This document shows positions 1-7,882 of a stretch of DNA of 64,000 nucleotides, piece by piece. Source of the DNA: Kiritimatiellia bacterium (GTDB taxonomy: Bacteria > Verrucomicrobiota > Kiritimatiellia > RFP12 > UBA1067); contig JAQIBS010000137.1 of the NCBI GenBank assembly GCA_027858965.1, forward strand, positions 1-64,000, given 5' to 3'. Below the pieces are notes generated by a model that saw only the letters and a program-made list of their open reading frames with translations, was not told where the DNA came from and did not search any database. Numbering within the stretch: the stretch's first letter is position 1; the number at the start of each line of letters is the position of its first letter. Made by a program: the position numbers and the translations under genes.

Positions 1-40
1 AATGTTGTTGTATCATATCAATGAGAAAAGTGAGTGTTCT

Positions 41-172
41 CAAGGGGTTATGGAGGTTAGAGTCCATCGGATCGGGGTTAGGGGCTTCGCTGCGCTTCCT
101 CTTGCGCCAAGGCTCCGGCGGGACAAGTCGAGATGAAGGATTAACGGCTAACTGACGACTGACGACTGCAGG
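41..172. repeat. Word-like intergenic repeats at window start
   Basis: The first 186 bases hold no gene. They contain degenerate short words that recur elsewhere in the window: GGGGTTA/GGGGTTAG runs (near 41-90), a CGCCAAGG-CTCC-GGCG word near 107-122 that resembles CGCCAAGGCTACGGCG at about 2222, and a period-7 run ACTGACG x2 plus a partial third copy at 151-169. No hairpin followed by a T tract is visible for the gene that ends at 187. Confidence 0.5.
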
Positions 173-186
173 ATGGTTGTGGCAGA

Positions 187-1560
187 CTATTCGGGGGGGG
201 TATCTAAAACAAGTTTGTAGAGTTTAAGCATGACCGGTTCAGGAAGAGCTCCTGCGGGTTTGCGGTCGCGGTTTCGCGGCAGACTTTCCCAGCGTAACAT
301 GTAGCGGGTTGTCGGGTCTTCAGTGATGCCCTTGTCAAAGCATGTTCTCGTCTGCATCTTTGGAAAATCAGATGTGACCTTTCCAATCTCGGAGGGGTAG
401 ACGCGGGGCCTTTTTTCTTTGCCGATGGGCTGCAGTGTTAGTTCATCGATTATCAGAAGACCACTGCCATATTTGCTGTGGCTGTAAGGCAGGGCCAGCT
501 GGCCTGGACCATGTTGCTCGATGGCGGAGAGTCTGATATCAAAGTTGATGGATCCGCCGCCGGCAAACTCCCAGCGATAGTCCCAGTTTGTCAGTTGCTG
601 AATATCCCATTGTCCGTTTTTAAAGCGAGCCGCGTATGCCTGGGTATTGCCATTCGTATCAAATTTGTGATATGTGGCAATCGCAGTGTTGCTGCTGTCA
701 AATCCGATTTTGAGAGCTCCGTTGATTATGCCCCCTTTTTCCGGAACCGGGTCAATCAGGGTTCCCTGGCTATCTATGGTAATGGGAAGCGGGAGCGGTT
801 TTCCATTGATAGTCTCCCAATGGATCAGGTCCCGGCTGCGGGCATAAGATGGATCATGGTTGGTTTCGCATTCAAATGTGTTGCGCCAGACCCATCCCAG
901 ATGAAACCATCCGTCAGGGCCTAGTGTGGGCCCGGTCATATAGGCATTCATTTTGCCGCGGCCATCGGTAAGCGGTTTGTCGAGCAGACGTTTCCAGTGT
1001 CTGAATTGATGGTTGTAAACATTATAGATCTCATTGCCTTTGCCACTGCTGCCATCGCGATAATGAAATATCAGGGAGTTGCCTGCGCCGCGCATAAACT
1101 GCGGATAGGTGCAGCGGCCCTCATTCTCACCTGTCATGCTTTTGACTCTTTCGAAGGTGGTGATATCATGCGGTTTGGAGCTACGAAAGTAGATTAAGGG
1201 AACGCAGTGCATGTTGCCTGCCAGATGCAGGTATCCATTATCATCAACCGCCATGGTAACGTAGTTATGGCCGTCCCATCCGATTTTAGATGGGAGTATT
1301 TGAAACTGCCATTTATCTGAGTCAAGCATGCGTGATGCGACGGTCATGTTATGGTCGCTATCGAAGTAGGCCGCGTATTGATGCTGGCCCTCTGTGAGCA
1401 GACAGAATCCGACTGGAAATGCCGAGATGACCTTTGCAACATCCAATACTGCCTCTGTTTGATACCTGCAATTCACAGGTGGTTTTTTATCTGCGGCAAG
1501 CGTATGGCCAAGATTGAACAGGAGAGCTGCGCATAAAAGCGTTTTTGTTAATTTTTGCAT
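187..1560 (-). CDS. Secreted BNR-repeat beta-propeller protein (BNR_4-like, possible polysaccharide lyase)
   Basis: A 457-residue protein with a clear signal peptide (basic MQKLTK start, hydrophobic core, cleavage near HTLAADKK). The body has repeated propeller-like strands such as YAAYFDSDHNMTVASR, GHNYVTMAVDDNGYLHLAGN and FHYRDGSSGKGNEIYN, which is the pattern of the 'BNR repeat-containing family member' group (PF15892-like). Members of that fold include seven-bladed propeller ulvan lyases (PL24/PL25), so an uronate-polysaccharide lyase or binding role in the periplasm or outside the cell is possible, but the catalytic residues cannot be assigned by eye. It lies in the same orientation as the Cys-rich protein and GH42-like enzyme to its right, separated by about 190 bp from the former. 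Start chosen at the ATG that gives the signal peptide. Confidence 0.7.
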   Translation of the reverse strand: MQKLTKTLLCAALLFNLGHTLAADKKPPVNCRYQTEAVLDVAKVISAFPVGFCLLTEGQHQYAAYFDSDHNMTVASRMLDSDKWQFQILPSKIGWDGHNYVTMAVDDNGYLHLAGNMHCVPLIYFRSSKPHDITTFERVKSMTGENEGRCTYPQFMRGAGNSLIFHYRDGSSGKGNEIYNVYNHQFRHWKRLLDKPLTDGRGKMNAYMTGPTLGPDGWFHLGWVWRNTFECETNHDPSYARSRDLIHWETINGKPLPLPITIDSQGTLIDPVPEKGGIINGALKIGFDSSNTAIATYHKFDTNGNTQAYAARFKNGQWDIQQLTNWDYRWEFAGGGSINFDIRLSAIEQHGPGQLALPYSHSKYGSGLLIIDELTLQPIGKEKRPRVYPSEIGKVTSDFPKMQTRTCFDKGITEDPTTRYMLRWESLPRNRDRKPAGALPEPVMLKLYKLVLDTPPE

Positions 1561-1660
1561 AGTATCTTGTGTTCCAATTTATTTCAGGAAGCAGAGCAGG
1601 CTCCTAAGTTACAGTTGTTTATAGCTGGATTCGTATCAGAAAAAGCAGCGTAGTAACAAA

Positions 1661-1712
1661 ATCCTGTATATCCTGATAGTCCATGTACGGTATGATGTCG
1701 CTCATAGAGCGA
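1661..1712. repeat. ATCCTGTATATCC word repeat and short hairpin
   Basis: ATCCTGTATATCCTGATAG-TCCATG (1661-1685) is the reverse-strand version of the CATGGATATACAGGATAC word at 61211-61238. It is followed by a perfect 6-bp hairpin, TCGCTC-ATA-GAGCGA (1698-1712). Both sit between the small Cys-rich gene and the BNR gene, so they lie in the region transcribed from the former. Confidence 0.4.
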
Positions 1713-1751
1713 TGACTACACTTTGGTTGCGGCTGAAAGCAACTGAGTTGG

Positions 1752-2108
1752 TTATCCGCGTTTTGTCAGATGCCATCCATTGTTATAGGGACACTGATAG
1801 ACTGAGAGTTTCACACCCTTCTCTTTACGGATAATTCTGGCGCGTTTCTGAGCGGCCTCTCTGGTTTCATAAAGTTCTTTGGCGGAACCAAAAGTGTCGG
1901 TGCAGATATTGCATGCTCTGCTGGGTGTCTGTCTGTTTTTTGGTGAGAGATGCCATTGTCCGCAGCGACTGCATTGATAGGGAGCCAGGTTAGTTCGGTG
2001 CTGCGAGTTGACGTAGATAGCGGCACCTTCCGCTTCAACCTCTGAACTGTATTCGCTCAAGGGTTTGCCATTACGCTGATTAAAACAGGTTGTGCTTTTT
2101 ATATTCAT
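1752..2108 (-). CDS. Small Cys-rich protein with two YQC...WHL modules
   Basis: A 118-residue protein not recognised as a named family. It has an internal duplication: YQCSRCGQWHLSPK (44-57) and YQCPYNNGWHLTKR (104-117). Cys46/Cys49 and Cys66/Cys69 form two CxxC pairs that could bind zinc; the second module keeps only Cys106 and has lost its CxxC partner. There is no signal peptide, so it should be cytoplasmic. Codon use and the duplicated motif argue that it is real even though no clear Shine-Dalgarno sequence precedes the ATG. A zinc-ribbon nucleic-acid-binding or adaptor role is only a guess. Confidence 0.6.
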   Translation of the reverse strand: MNIKSTTCFNQRNGKPLSEYSSEVEAEGAAIYVNSQHRTNLAPYQCSRCGQWHLSPKNRQTPSRACNICTDTFGSAKELYETREAAQKRARIIRKEKGVKLSVYQCPYNNGWHLTKRG

Positions 2109-2117
2109 GGTTGTTTT

Positions 2118-2163
2118 TAGGGGTTAGGGAGTTTAGGGCCTAGAGGGTTAGCGGCTAGGGGGA
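2118..2163. repeat. GGGGTTAGGGAG-type word repeat
   Basis: Degenerate tandem of GGGTTAG/GTTTAGG/AGGGTTAG words directly upstream of the Cys-rich gene (on its 5' side, minus strand). The same vocabulary fills 54472-54685 and occurs near 41-90. G-rich on the plus strand; four G-runs could in principle form a G-quadruplex. Confidence 0.5.
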
Positions 2164-2267
2164 ACTTTGTGTTAAGTATACCAATACTCTCTTTGTAAAT
2201 CACTTTAGTTTAGTTCCTTCTACGCCAAGGCTACGGCGAAACATGTTGGTTGCGGCGTAAAGCAGCT

Positions 2268-5200
2268 TTAGTTTACTTGTACCAGCATTGGTGCCATTGG
2301 TTCAACCACAAATGATGATCCTAGCGTTTCGCCTGTGATCAAATTGATACTGTCTTTAACTCCAGCAAGAGAGACCGTTTCAGATTTGCGCAAATGGTTG
2401 CAGATTGATGCCACGCGGTTGCCGTTATAGATAGCAGAGCGGATCTCAACACCGAACATTGGTTTCCCCTCTGTGTCAACCAGCTGAAGAGCGGGAGGCA
2501 GTTTCCAAGCCGTGACTCTCTTTGTCAGCTCTGTGAAAAGGCTGGCGGAATCAACTGCAGCCGGCAATACTTCGAAATCGCCCGGTGTGCGTGGCTCATT
2601 ATAATCGTTTTTTGTTGCAGCTTCTCCATACACAACAATACGCACACCCGCGGAACGCAGTTTATCCAGCCCAGCTCGGGCCTCATCGGGTAGATGGGTC
2701 ACACCCGGAAGAATCAGGACCTTCGTTGAATCAAGCGGACGCGGCATTTTGCCGGTACGGGCCAGCTCGGCCAGCTTGCGTTCAGTTATAAATCCCAGCG
2801 GCTGCCCCAGAAAATTGGCTGCCTCATAGATTGTCTTCAGATGATGGTCGTGCTCGTTGCCGAGAATCATCGTCGATGGGCTCCAGAGCAGCGAGATTGC
2901 CGGAGGCGAATTCTGAATAGCGGCGACCTCATTTGCCAGACGGTTTAAATCAAGGTTGCAGCGTCCAACTGCCTCCACACAGTCGGGGCGGTGCAGGATG
3001 GAACCGCTCAGTCCGCTGTTGTGGCTGTTCGTACGCTCCCAGACCCAGAATGTGGTTGAGCTCTGTCCGTGAATGGCATTCTGCCACAGGACCGAATAAA
3101 TGTGTTCCGGAGGAATCACATCGTGGTCTCGGTCAATGATCACATGATTCTCTGAGTTGAATACCGGCCGGTCCGCCATGCTGCGCTGAAAGTCGTATCC
3201 TGCCTGGCAGTGCTGCCAGCCATTGTTCCAGAGTGCATTATTCTGTGAATACATATTGTAGGCATCATTGCCGTTGTACTGGCTCAGCTCTGCAAAGAGT
3301 TCAGGTGAGATACTCCAGAAGCCATGCAGGTTTTTCTGAAAGTGAGCTCCCATCATAATCTTGGCATGCACCGGCATATCAGGAGCCATTGAGTGAATGA
3401 CATCGGCCATCCAGCTGTGGAATTCCGCAAAGCTCTTCTGATTAAAGCGGATGAAATCCAGAGAGGCTGGTGTTGCCTTGATCTCGGGAGGCGGAACAGG
3501 AATGGAGGCAAAATCAACATAGTTCGTTTCCCAGCGTTTATTTAAAATATCTATGGAAGCATGTTGTTGCTCCAGCCAGCTTGGCCAGGCTTTGGCGGCT
3601 ATACGGCAGTGCTGCAGATCTACCGAGAGCGGTTCGTTGCTGAGACAGAGTGAGTGAATTGCCGGATGATCTTTGATCATTGGAATTACATGACGCAGTG
3701 AACGCTCAATCACCGCCCGGGCGTTGGGGTCATGCACGCAGTATTTCAAGAAACCGCCTGAGCAATCCTTCAACTCCGGCCATTTATCCAGCGCCCATTT
3801 GGGAAAGTAGTGTGGACTCAGCAGCAGATTGACAGCCACATCAGCGGCGGCGGCACGGTCACACACCTTCAGAAAATCTTTGATTGCACGGTCATCATAA
3901 TCGGTTTCATTAGGCAGCACCGATCGTGGCCCGAATTCGATCTGCAAAAAATTACAGCCGTAACCGGGCAGCTTTTCCACATCGTGCCGTACCTGATTGA
4001 AATGGCCGTAGCCGGTAAAGAACAGAGGTCCGCGTTCTTTTCGACCATCGGGGTAACAACGTGTGCCGATTGTCTGGGCATGGGATATCTCCAGAGGGTT
4101 TGTTACATAGCGGGGAACTGAAAAGCCGCTTTTTTCTCCTGAAAGAATCGCGTTGCTATGTTCTATTTCCCGGGTTGCCATCTGTTGGAGCAAATTGACC
4201 GTATCCCAGGCACGGTCGATCTGTTCATCTTTCAGATCTGAGTCAACCCAGCTAACAAAGGAGTTCAGTACGGTCATTGTTACACGTGAGGCGGCATCTA
4301 TGCCGCGTGTTTGCAGCTGTCTGACATTTTCCAGAAGAGAGCTCTGTAAGGTTTTAACCGATTCCAGTTTGTTTTGAACCCTTTCCGGTGAGACTAGATT
4401 AAAACAACTTCGGTGTTTGGCCAGCTCTTTGTCATTTTGCAGCAGACGGGTTGAGAGAGAGAGTTTTGTCGGTGCTGGTTTTTTGAGGCCAACCTGCAGC
4501 GTAACAAAGGAAGCTCGTGTTCCGGGTTTTATTTCGCTAGTCTGGCGGAGAACAGCTTCGCCATTTTCATTTTCCATCACAATTTCAATTTGAGCGGGTT
4601 TATTGGTATCAGTCAGGGTAATGACTCCCTCAGCTTTGAATTCATCTCCGCAGAAAGCCCAGGAATTGACAGGCCATCGCTGAGGGGCCCAGCGGGTATT
4701 GATGGCAATGCCCTGATAAAGCACCTCCGGATCTTCTGCGGGAAAAAGATCCACGCTGTTGTCTAAATCATTTGTTTCAAGGGCCGCTGGGACCGGTCGC
4801 ACGCCCTCTCGCAGGGATATATTATTGATCCACAACTCCTCCGTCGGGTGTTCTGTGATAATGCGCAGCATAAAACCGCTTTCATCTTCCTCTGTCACAA
4901 AGGTATGTGACAAACGCATCCACTCTCCATTGGTAACAGGAATGGCCCGGCGCACATGCCACCCTTTGCCACCACCTATCCAGCTGCCGGATCTGGCCTT
5001 TCCTGTTTTGATCATGGCCGTAATTGTATAACTGGTCTGCGGTTTGACTTTCACTTCATGGGCCATGCGCAGAGCTGAATAGACATGTGCTCCAAATGGA
5101 GTAGTGTTACTGATCCTGAGGGCGGTCGTGCCTTTTTGTCCACCAGCGTTCTCAATGGAAAGCAGGGCATCGGTATTACGCTGTTCCCATACCCATTCGG

Positions 5201-5834
5201 CTGGAAAGCCTTGGGTGCACTGATCAAACGAGGCGTTTGGAATCAGATTTACACCGGGATTGAAATCAAAGAGTTTTAAGCGGATCTCTCCGGCGGCCAG
5301 AGGCGGTTCATACAGGAAGGGGGTTGCCACCCCTCCGGCTTCAAGCATGACGTCATCAATCCAAAGTCCTTTTGTGACGCTCTCTGTTGCAATTCGCAGC
5401 GTGAATTGACCCTCGCCACCCTTAGTGGTGAATGATCCCGTAACGCGCTGCCAGCCGGTTGTCTTGCGGGGGAGGCCAAAGCGATGTTCCCAATTGCGCC
5501 CGCCGCCAATCCAGGCCATTCCTCCATCCTCTGTTTTGACATAACACGAGATCGTATAACGTTTGTTCGGACTCACCCTGATCCGCTGGGAGAGTATTCC
5601 GTAGGTGTGGGGTTTGCGAGGGGTGTTGTTTAGAAGTCGGATTGACGAGTTTCCAGATCGAGCCACATTTGTGTCAATAGTGCAGGATGCATCACACTTC
5701 AGCCCTTGCACCCAATTCCACTGATCTGTTTTGCCGTTTTCGCTTTTTTCAAAACTTGCATTGCTCACTAAATTAACGGCATTTGTTGTCAAAACAAACA
5801 TTGAAAAGATCAGAACTGTTATGATTTGTATCAT
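2268..5834 (-). CDS. Secreted GH42-like beta-galactosidase-type enzyme with two N-terminal carbohydrate-binding domains
   Basis: A 1,188-residue protein with a signal peptide (about 1-19). Residues about 20-165 and 190-345 are tandem CBM_4_9/jelly-roll-type modules: both open with NL-x2-NASF and carry matching WIGGG and LWI-[DN]-[DN] motifs. The central part (about 600-1000) reads as a clan GH-A TIM barrel: SNEP gives the likely acid/base Glu734 and FNSENH the likely nucleophile Glu895. The spacing of about 160 residues fits GH42. A beta-galactosidase trimerisation-like domain with VLILPGVTHLPDEA and a C-terminal beta domain follow. It probably cleaves galactose-type side chains of complex polysaccharide outside the cytoplasm. 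The start has an AAGGGTG ribosome-binding sequence. The substrate is not certain. Confidence 0.8.
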   Translation of the reverse strand: MIQIITVLIFSMFVLTTNAVNLVSNASFEKSENGKTDQWNWVQGLKCDASCTIDTNVARSGNSSIRLLNNTPRKPHTYGILSQRIRVSPNKRYTISCYVKTEDGGMAWIGGGRNWEHRFGLPRKTTGWQRVTGSFTTKGGEGQFTLRIATESVTKGLWIDDVMLEAGGVATPFLYEPPLAAGEIRLKLFDFNPGVNLIPNASFDQCTQGFPAEWVWEQRNTDALLSIENAGGQKGTTALRISNTTPFGAHVYSALRMAHEVKVKPQTSYTITAMIKTGKARSGSWIGGGKGWHVRRAIPVTNGEWMRLSHTFVTEEDESGFMLRIITEHPTEELWINNISLREGVRPVPAALETNDLDNSVDLFPAEDPEVLYQGIAINTRWAPQRWPVNSWAFCGDEFKAEGVITLTDTNKPAQIEIVMENENGEAVLRQTSEIKPGTRASFVTLQVGLKKPAPTKLSLSTRLLQNDKELAKHRSCFNLVSPERVQNKLESVKTLQSSLLENVRQLQTRGIDAASRVTMTVLNSFVSWVDSDLKDEQIDRAWDTVNLLQQMATREIEHSNAILSGEKSGFSVPRYVTNPLEISHAQTIGTRCYPDGRKERGPLFFTGYGHFNQVRHDVEKLPGYGCNFLQIEFGPRSVLPNETDYDDRAIKDFLKVCDRAAAADVAVNLLLSPHYFPKWALDKWPELKDCSGGFLKYCVHDPNARAVIERSLRHVIPMIKDHPAIHSLCLSNEPLSVDLQHCRIAAKAWPSWLEQQHASIDILNKRWETNYVDFASIPVPPPEIKATPASLDFIRFNQKSFAEFHSWMADVIHSMAPDMPVHAKIMMGAHFQKNLHGFWSISPELFAELSQYNGNDAYNMYSQNNALWNNGWQHCQAGYDFQRSMADRPVFNSENHVIIDRDHDVIPPEHIYSVLWQNAIHGQSSTTFWVWERTNSHNSGLSGSILHRPDCVEAVGRCNLDLNRLANEVAAIQNSPPAISLLWSPSTMILGNEHDHHLKTIYEAANFLGQPLGFITERKLAELARTGKMPRPLDSTKVLILPGVTHLPDEARAGLDKLRSAGVRIVVYGEAATKNDYNEPRTPGDFEVLPAAVDSASLFTELTKRVTAWKLPPALQLVDTEGKPMFGVEIRSAIYNGNRVASICNHLRKSETVSLAGVKDSINLITGETLGSSFVVEPMAPMLVQVN

Positions 5835-5871
5835 CTGGACACCCTTTTTTATTAAACCACAGACATCCCAT

Positions 5872-6020
5872 CAGTCTTCGCTAAGGCTACGCCCTGACAA
5901 GTAGGATGCAGGCCGTTAGGCTTTAGGTGGTTAGACTTTAGGAAAATCACAATTTCAAACAATTGCCAAGCGCTTTTCAGCCAACAGCCAACAGCCTATA
6001 GTCCAAAGCCTAAAGCCTCT
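5872..6020. repeat. Facing GGCTTTAGG / CCTAAAGCC word arrays
   Basis: Part of a 530-bp gene-free stretch (5835-6364). Left arm 5912-5942 is built of GTTAGGCTTTAGG words; right arm 5979-6017 contains CAGCCAACAGCCAACAGCC followed by AAAGCCTAAAGCC, the reverse complement of the left words. A CGCTAAGGCTACGCC word (5878-5892) lies next to it. The two arms could pair as an imperfect hairpin of about 100 nt. Confidence 0.5.
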
Positions 6021-6190
6021 ACGTTCCAATGGGGCGCTAGTATTATTAAACTAATGTTTCTGAAAAGAAATATTGGCAGAAAATAGCGCTGTTGTCACCC
6101 ATCATTGTTCATTTAATATTGTAATGGGTACAAGTCAGTTTCGTTGAAGTGTGAAATTTGCTATAATCCCGCAACGATGTGCAATTTCAG

Positions 6191-6288
6191 GTAACCCAAG
6201 CTTCCAGCTTGGCTTATCGTACGGAGAGCAAGCCAGTCTTCGCCCTCTGGGCTACGCTCCGACACGGCTGGAAGCTTGCATTACTTTA
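6191..6288. repeat. REP-like palindrome, copy 1
   Basis: Left arm GTAACCCAAGCTTCCAGCTT (6191-6210), right arm GGCTGGAAGCTTGCATTACT (6266-6285), with an insert containing a CTACGCTCCG word. Three more copies lie at 26912-26976, 41117-41178 and 56443-56504. Here the arm core is AAGCTTCCAGCTTG, where copies 3 and 4 have AAGCATCCTGCTTG; both arms changed together, so pairing is kept. Confidence 0.7.
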
Positions 6289-6342
6289 ATCCATTTTATT
6301 TCACACAAGAGAATACACAACGTAACTGAAATGCGCCCTCAG

Positions 6343-6348
6343 TATAAT
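6343..6348 (+). promoter_or_regulatory. Possible -10 box of rnhA
   Basis: A perfect TATAAT 16 bp before the ATG of rnhA. No good -35 sequence is visible at 16-18 bp spacing, so support is weak. A start site about 7 bp downstream would leave a leader of about 10 nt containing only an AAGG core. Confidence 0.35.
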
Positions 6349-6364
6349 ATGAAAGCCAAGGTTT

Positions 6365-6853
6365 ATGGATAGTGTAGAGATATATAGTGATGGAGCGTGC
6401 AAAGGAAATCCAGGTCCGGGAGGGACAGGGACGATCCTGATCTCAGGAGAGCTTCGAAAGGAGCTCTCCTCTGGATATCGAAAGACTACAAACAACCGTA
6501 TGGAACTGATGGCTGCAATTGCCGGTCTCTCTGTACTCAGAAAACGTTGTGCTGTTGAGCTTTACTCCGATTCCAAATATGTAGTTGAATCTATGGAGTA
6601 CGGGCGGGTTCAGGTCTGGAAAGCCAATAACTGGAAGAAGAAGAACCGTGACCTGTGGTTAAAGATGCTGGATCTGTGTCAAAAGCATGATGTAAAATTT
6701 ATCTGGGTCAAAGGGCATGCAGATAATGAGTTCAACAATCGGTGTGATGAGTTGGCCGTCGAGGCCACCGCCGGTGAGGAATTTGAGATTGATGAGTGGT
6801 ATGAGGCGGAGGTTGCCCGCCTGGAGGCGCAGGGAGAGCTCTTTGGGCAATGA
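6365..6853 (+). CDS. rnhA: Ribonuclease HI
   Basis: A 162-residue RNase H that cuts the RNA strand of RNA-DNA hybrids (Okazaki primers, R-loops) in the cytoplasm. The signature YSDGACKGNPGPGG is at 7-20; the DEDD metal ligands are Asp9, Glu47 (NNRMEL), Asp69 (YSDSKYVV) and Asp128, with the catalytic-loop His118 (VKGHADN). The basic handle (KANNWKKKNRDLW, about 86-98) is present. Length matches the family (about 150-160) apart from an acidic C-terminal tail rich in Glu (137-158). Single gene with no co-directional neighbour upstream. Confidence 0.95.
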   Translation: MDSVEIYSDGACKGNPGPGGTGTILISGELRKELSSGYRKTTNNRMELMAAIAGLSVLRKRCAVELYSDSKYVVESMEYGRVQVWKANNWKKKNRDLWLKMLDLCQKHDVKFIWVKGHADNEFNNRCDELAVEATAGEEFEIDEWYEAEVARLEAQGELFGQ

Positions 6854-6880
6854 AGAGTGAAGTAAGGGGGGAACTCTTGG

Positions 6881-6916
6881 GTAACTGTTAACTGTAGTCT
6901 GGAAACTGTCGACTGA
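6881..6916. repeat. TAACTGTTAACTG word repeat
   Basis: Degenerate tandem TAACTGTTAACTGTAGTCTG followed by GAAACTGTCGACTG downstream of rnhA; related in style to the ACTGACG words at 151-169. Confidence 0.45.
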
Positions 6917-7018
6917 TCACCTTCCCGTTTTGGGACTTGACCAACATATTCCATGATGGGTATACTTGCATAGTAGTAATTATTTGTAAATTATTCCGTA
7001 TATCAGAAGGAGTGTCAT

Positions 7019-7882
7019 ATGTTGTGTATTCAGAAAACAAGAATTCAGTATTTCTTTTTGGCGTTAGTCTTATGGGTTATGCCTGGCCATGCCTTTGAGC
7101 CAACTAACCTGACTGACTGCGTGATGTGGCTGCAGGCCGGAACAGGCAATATACAGACAAATACCATAGAAGGTCGCGTGTCACAGTGGAACGATCTCTC
7201 CGGTAACGGCAATCATGCCTATCAGACCGACGGGAACCGTCAGCCTCTTTATGTGGAGGATGGACCTAACGGACATCCGACCCTCTACTTCGATGTGCGG
7301 GACTTCAATAACGCATACAACGCAAGACTGCTGACCGAAACCCCGCTCACCAACGCCTGTACCACCTATATCGTGGCACGGGTGCTCGACGCAAACGAAT
7401 TTGGCATCGTCTGGCGCCGCCTTCTGGCCTCGCGCGACAAGAACTGGTTCCTTGGCACCTATACACCTGGCACATTCTATATGCATGGTCATATAGGCGA
7501 GGTCAGCGGAATGCCCTCCCGTCTCAACTCCTCCTATCAGTTTAACCGTACCTACACACTCTCCGCTGTGAATAACACAACCGAACAGCGCTTTTTTGTC
7601 AACGGCTTTGACCTCACCGGTGATTCAACCAAGAACACCCCGCCAGGTCGGCTAAGCATCGGCAGTGCTGACGGCTATAGTGACGAGGGGGACGCGCAGA
7701 TCTCTGAGGTGATCGCCTACGACCGCGCCCTGACTCTCACCGAGAGGCAACAGGTTGAGGAGTATCTGGCCGCACGTTACGGCGTAACAGAAGAAGGCTT
7801 CGCAGGTCCGGTCTGGAGCGGCGCTTCAGGATCGAGCAGCCTCTGGAGCGGCTTCTACCGACCGCCCTTTCGAATTTGTTAA
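7019..7882 (+). CDS. LamG-domain surface protein, N-terminal part before a frameshift
   Basis: A 287-residue reading frame starting with an excellent AAGGAG site 7 bp before ATG and a signal peptide (cleavage near GHAFEP). Residues about 30-245 are a concanavalin-like LamG module: WLQAGTG, WNDLSGNGNHAYQTDGNRQP, AQISEVIAYDRALTLTERQQ and VEEYLAARYGV are the standard strands of this family. After WSGASGSSSLWSG the frame runs into FYRPPFRIC and a stop. The next frame then continues with DRPFEFVKNCAIENASPS directly into the following feature, so this is the 5' part of one gene of about 4 kb. The shift lies between 7788 (where the second frame opens) and about 7870. It may be a real mutation or a sequencing error. 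Confidence 0.8.
   Translation: MLCIQKTRIQYFFLALVLWVMPGHAFEPTNLTDCVMWLQAGTGNIQTNTIEGRVSQWNDLSGNGNHAYQTDGNRQPLYVEDGPNGHPTLYFDVRDFNNAYNARLLTETPLTNACTTYIVARVLDANEFGIVWRRLLASRDKNWFLGTYTPGTFYMHGHIGEVSGMPSRLNSSYQFNRTYTLSAVNNTTEQRFFVNGFDLTGDSTKNTPPGRLSIGSADGYSDEGDAQISEVIAYDRALTLTERQQVEEYLAARYGVTEEGFAGPVWSGASGSSSLWSGFYRPPFRIC

Noticed and set aside
6151-6372. 73-codon plus-strand ORF upstream of rnhA
   Set aside because: Most of it translates REP-like palindrome copy 1, and it overlaps the rnhA start out of frame.
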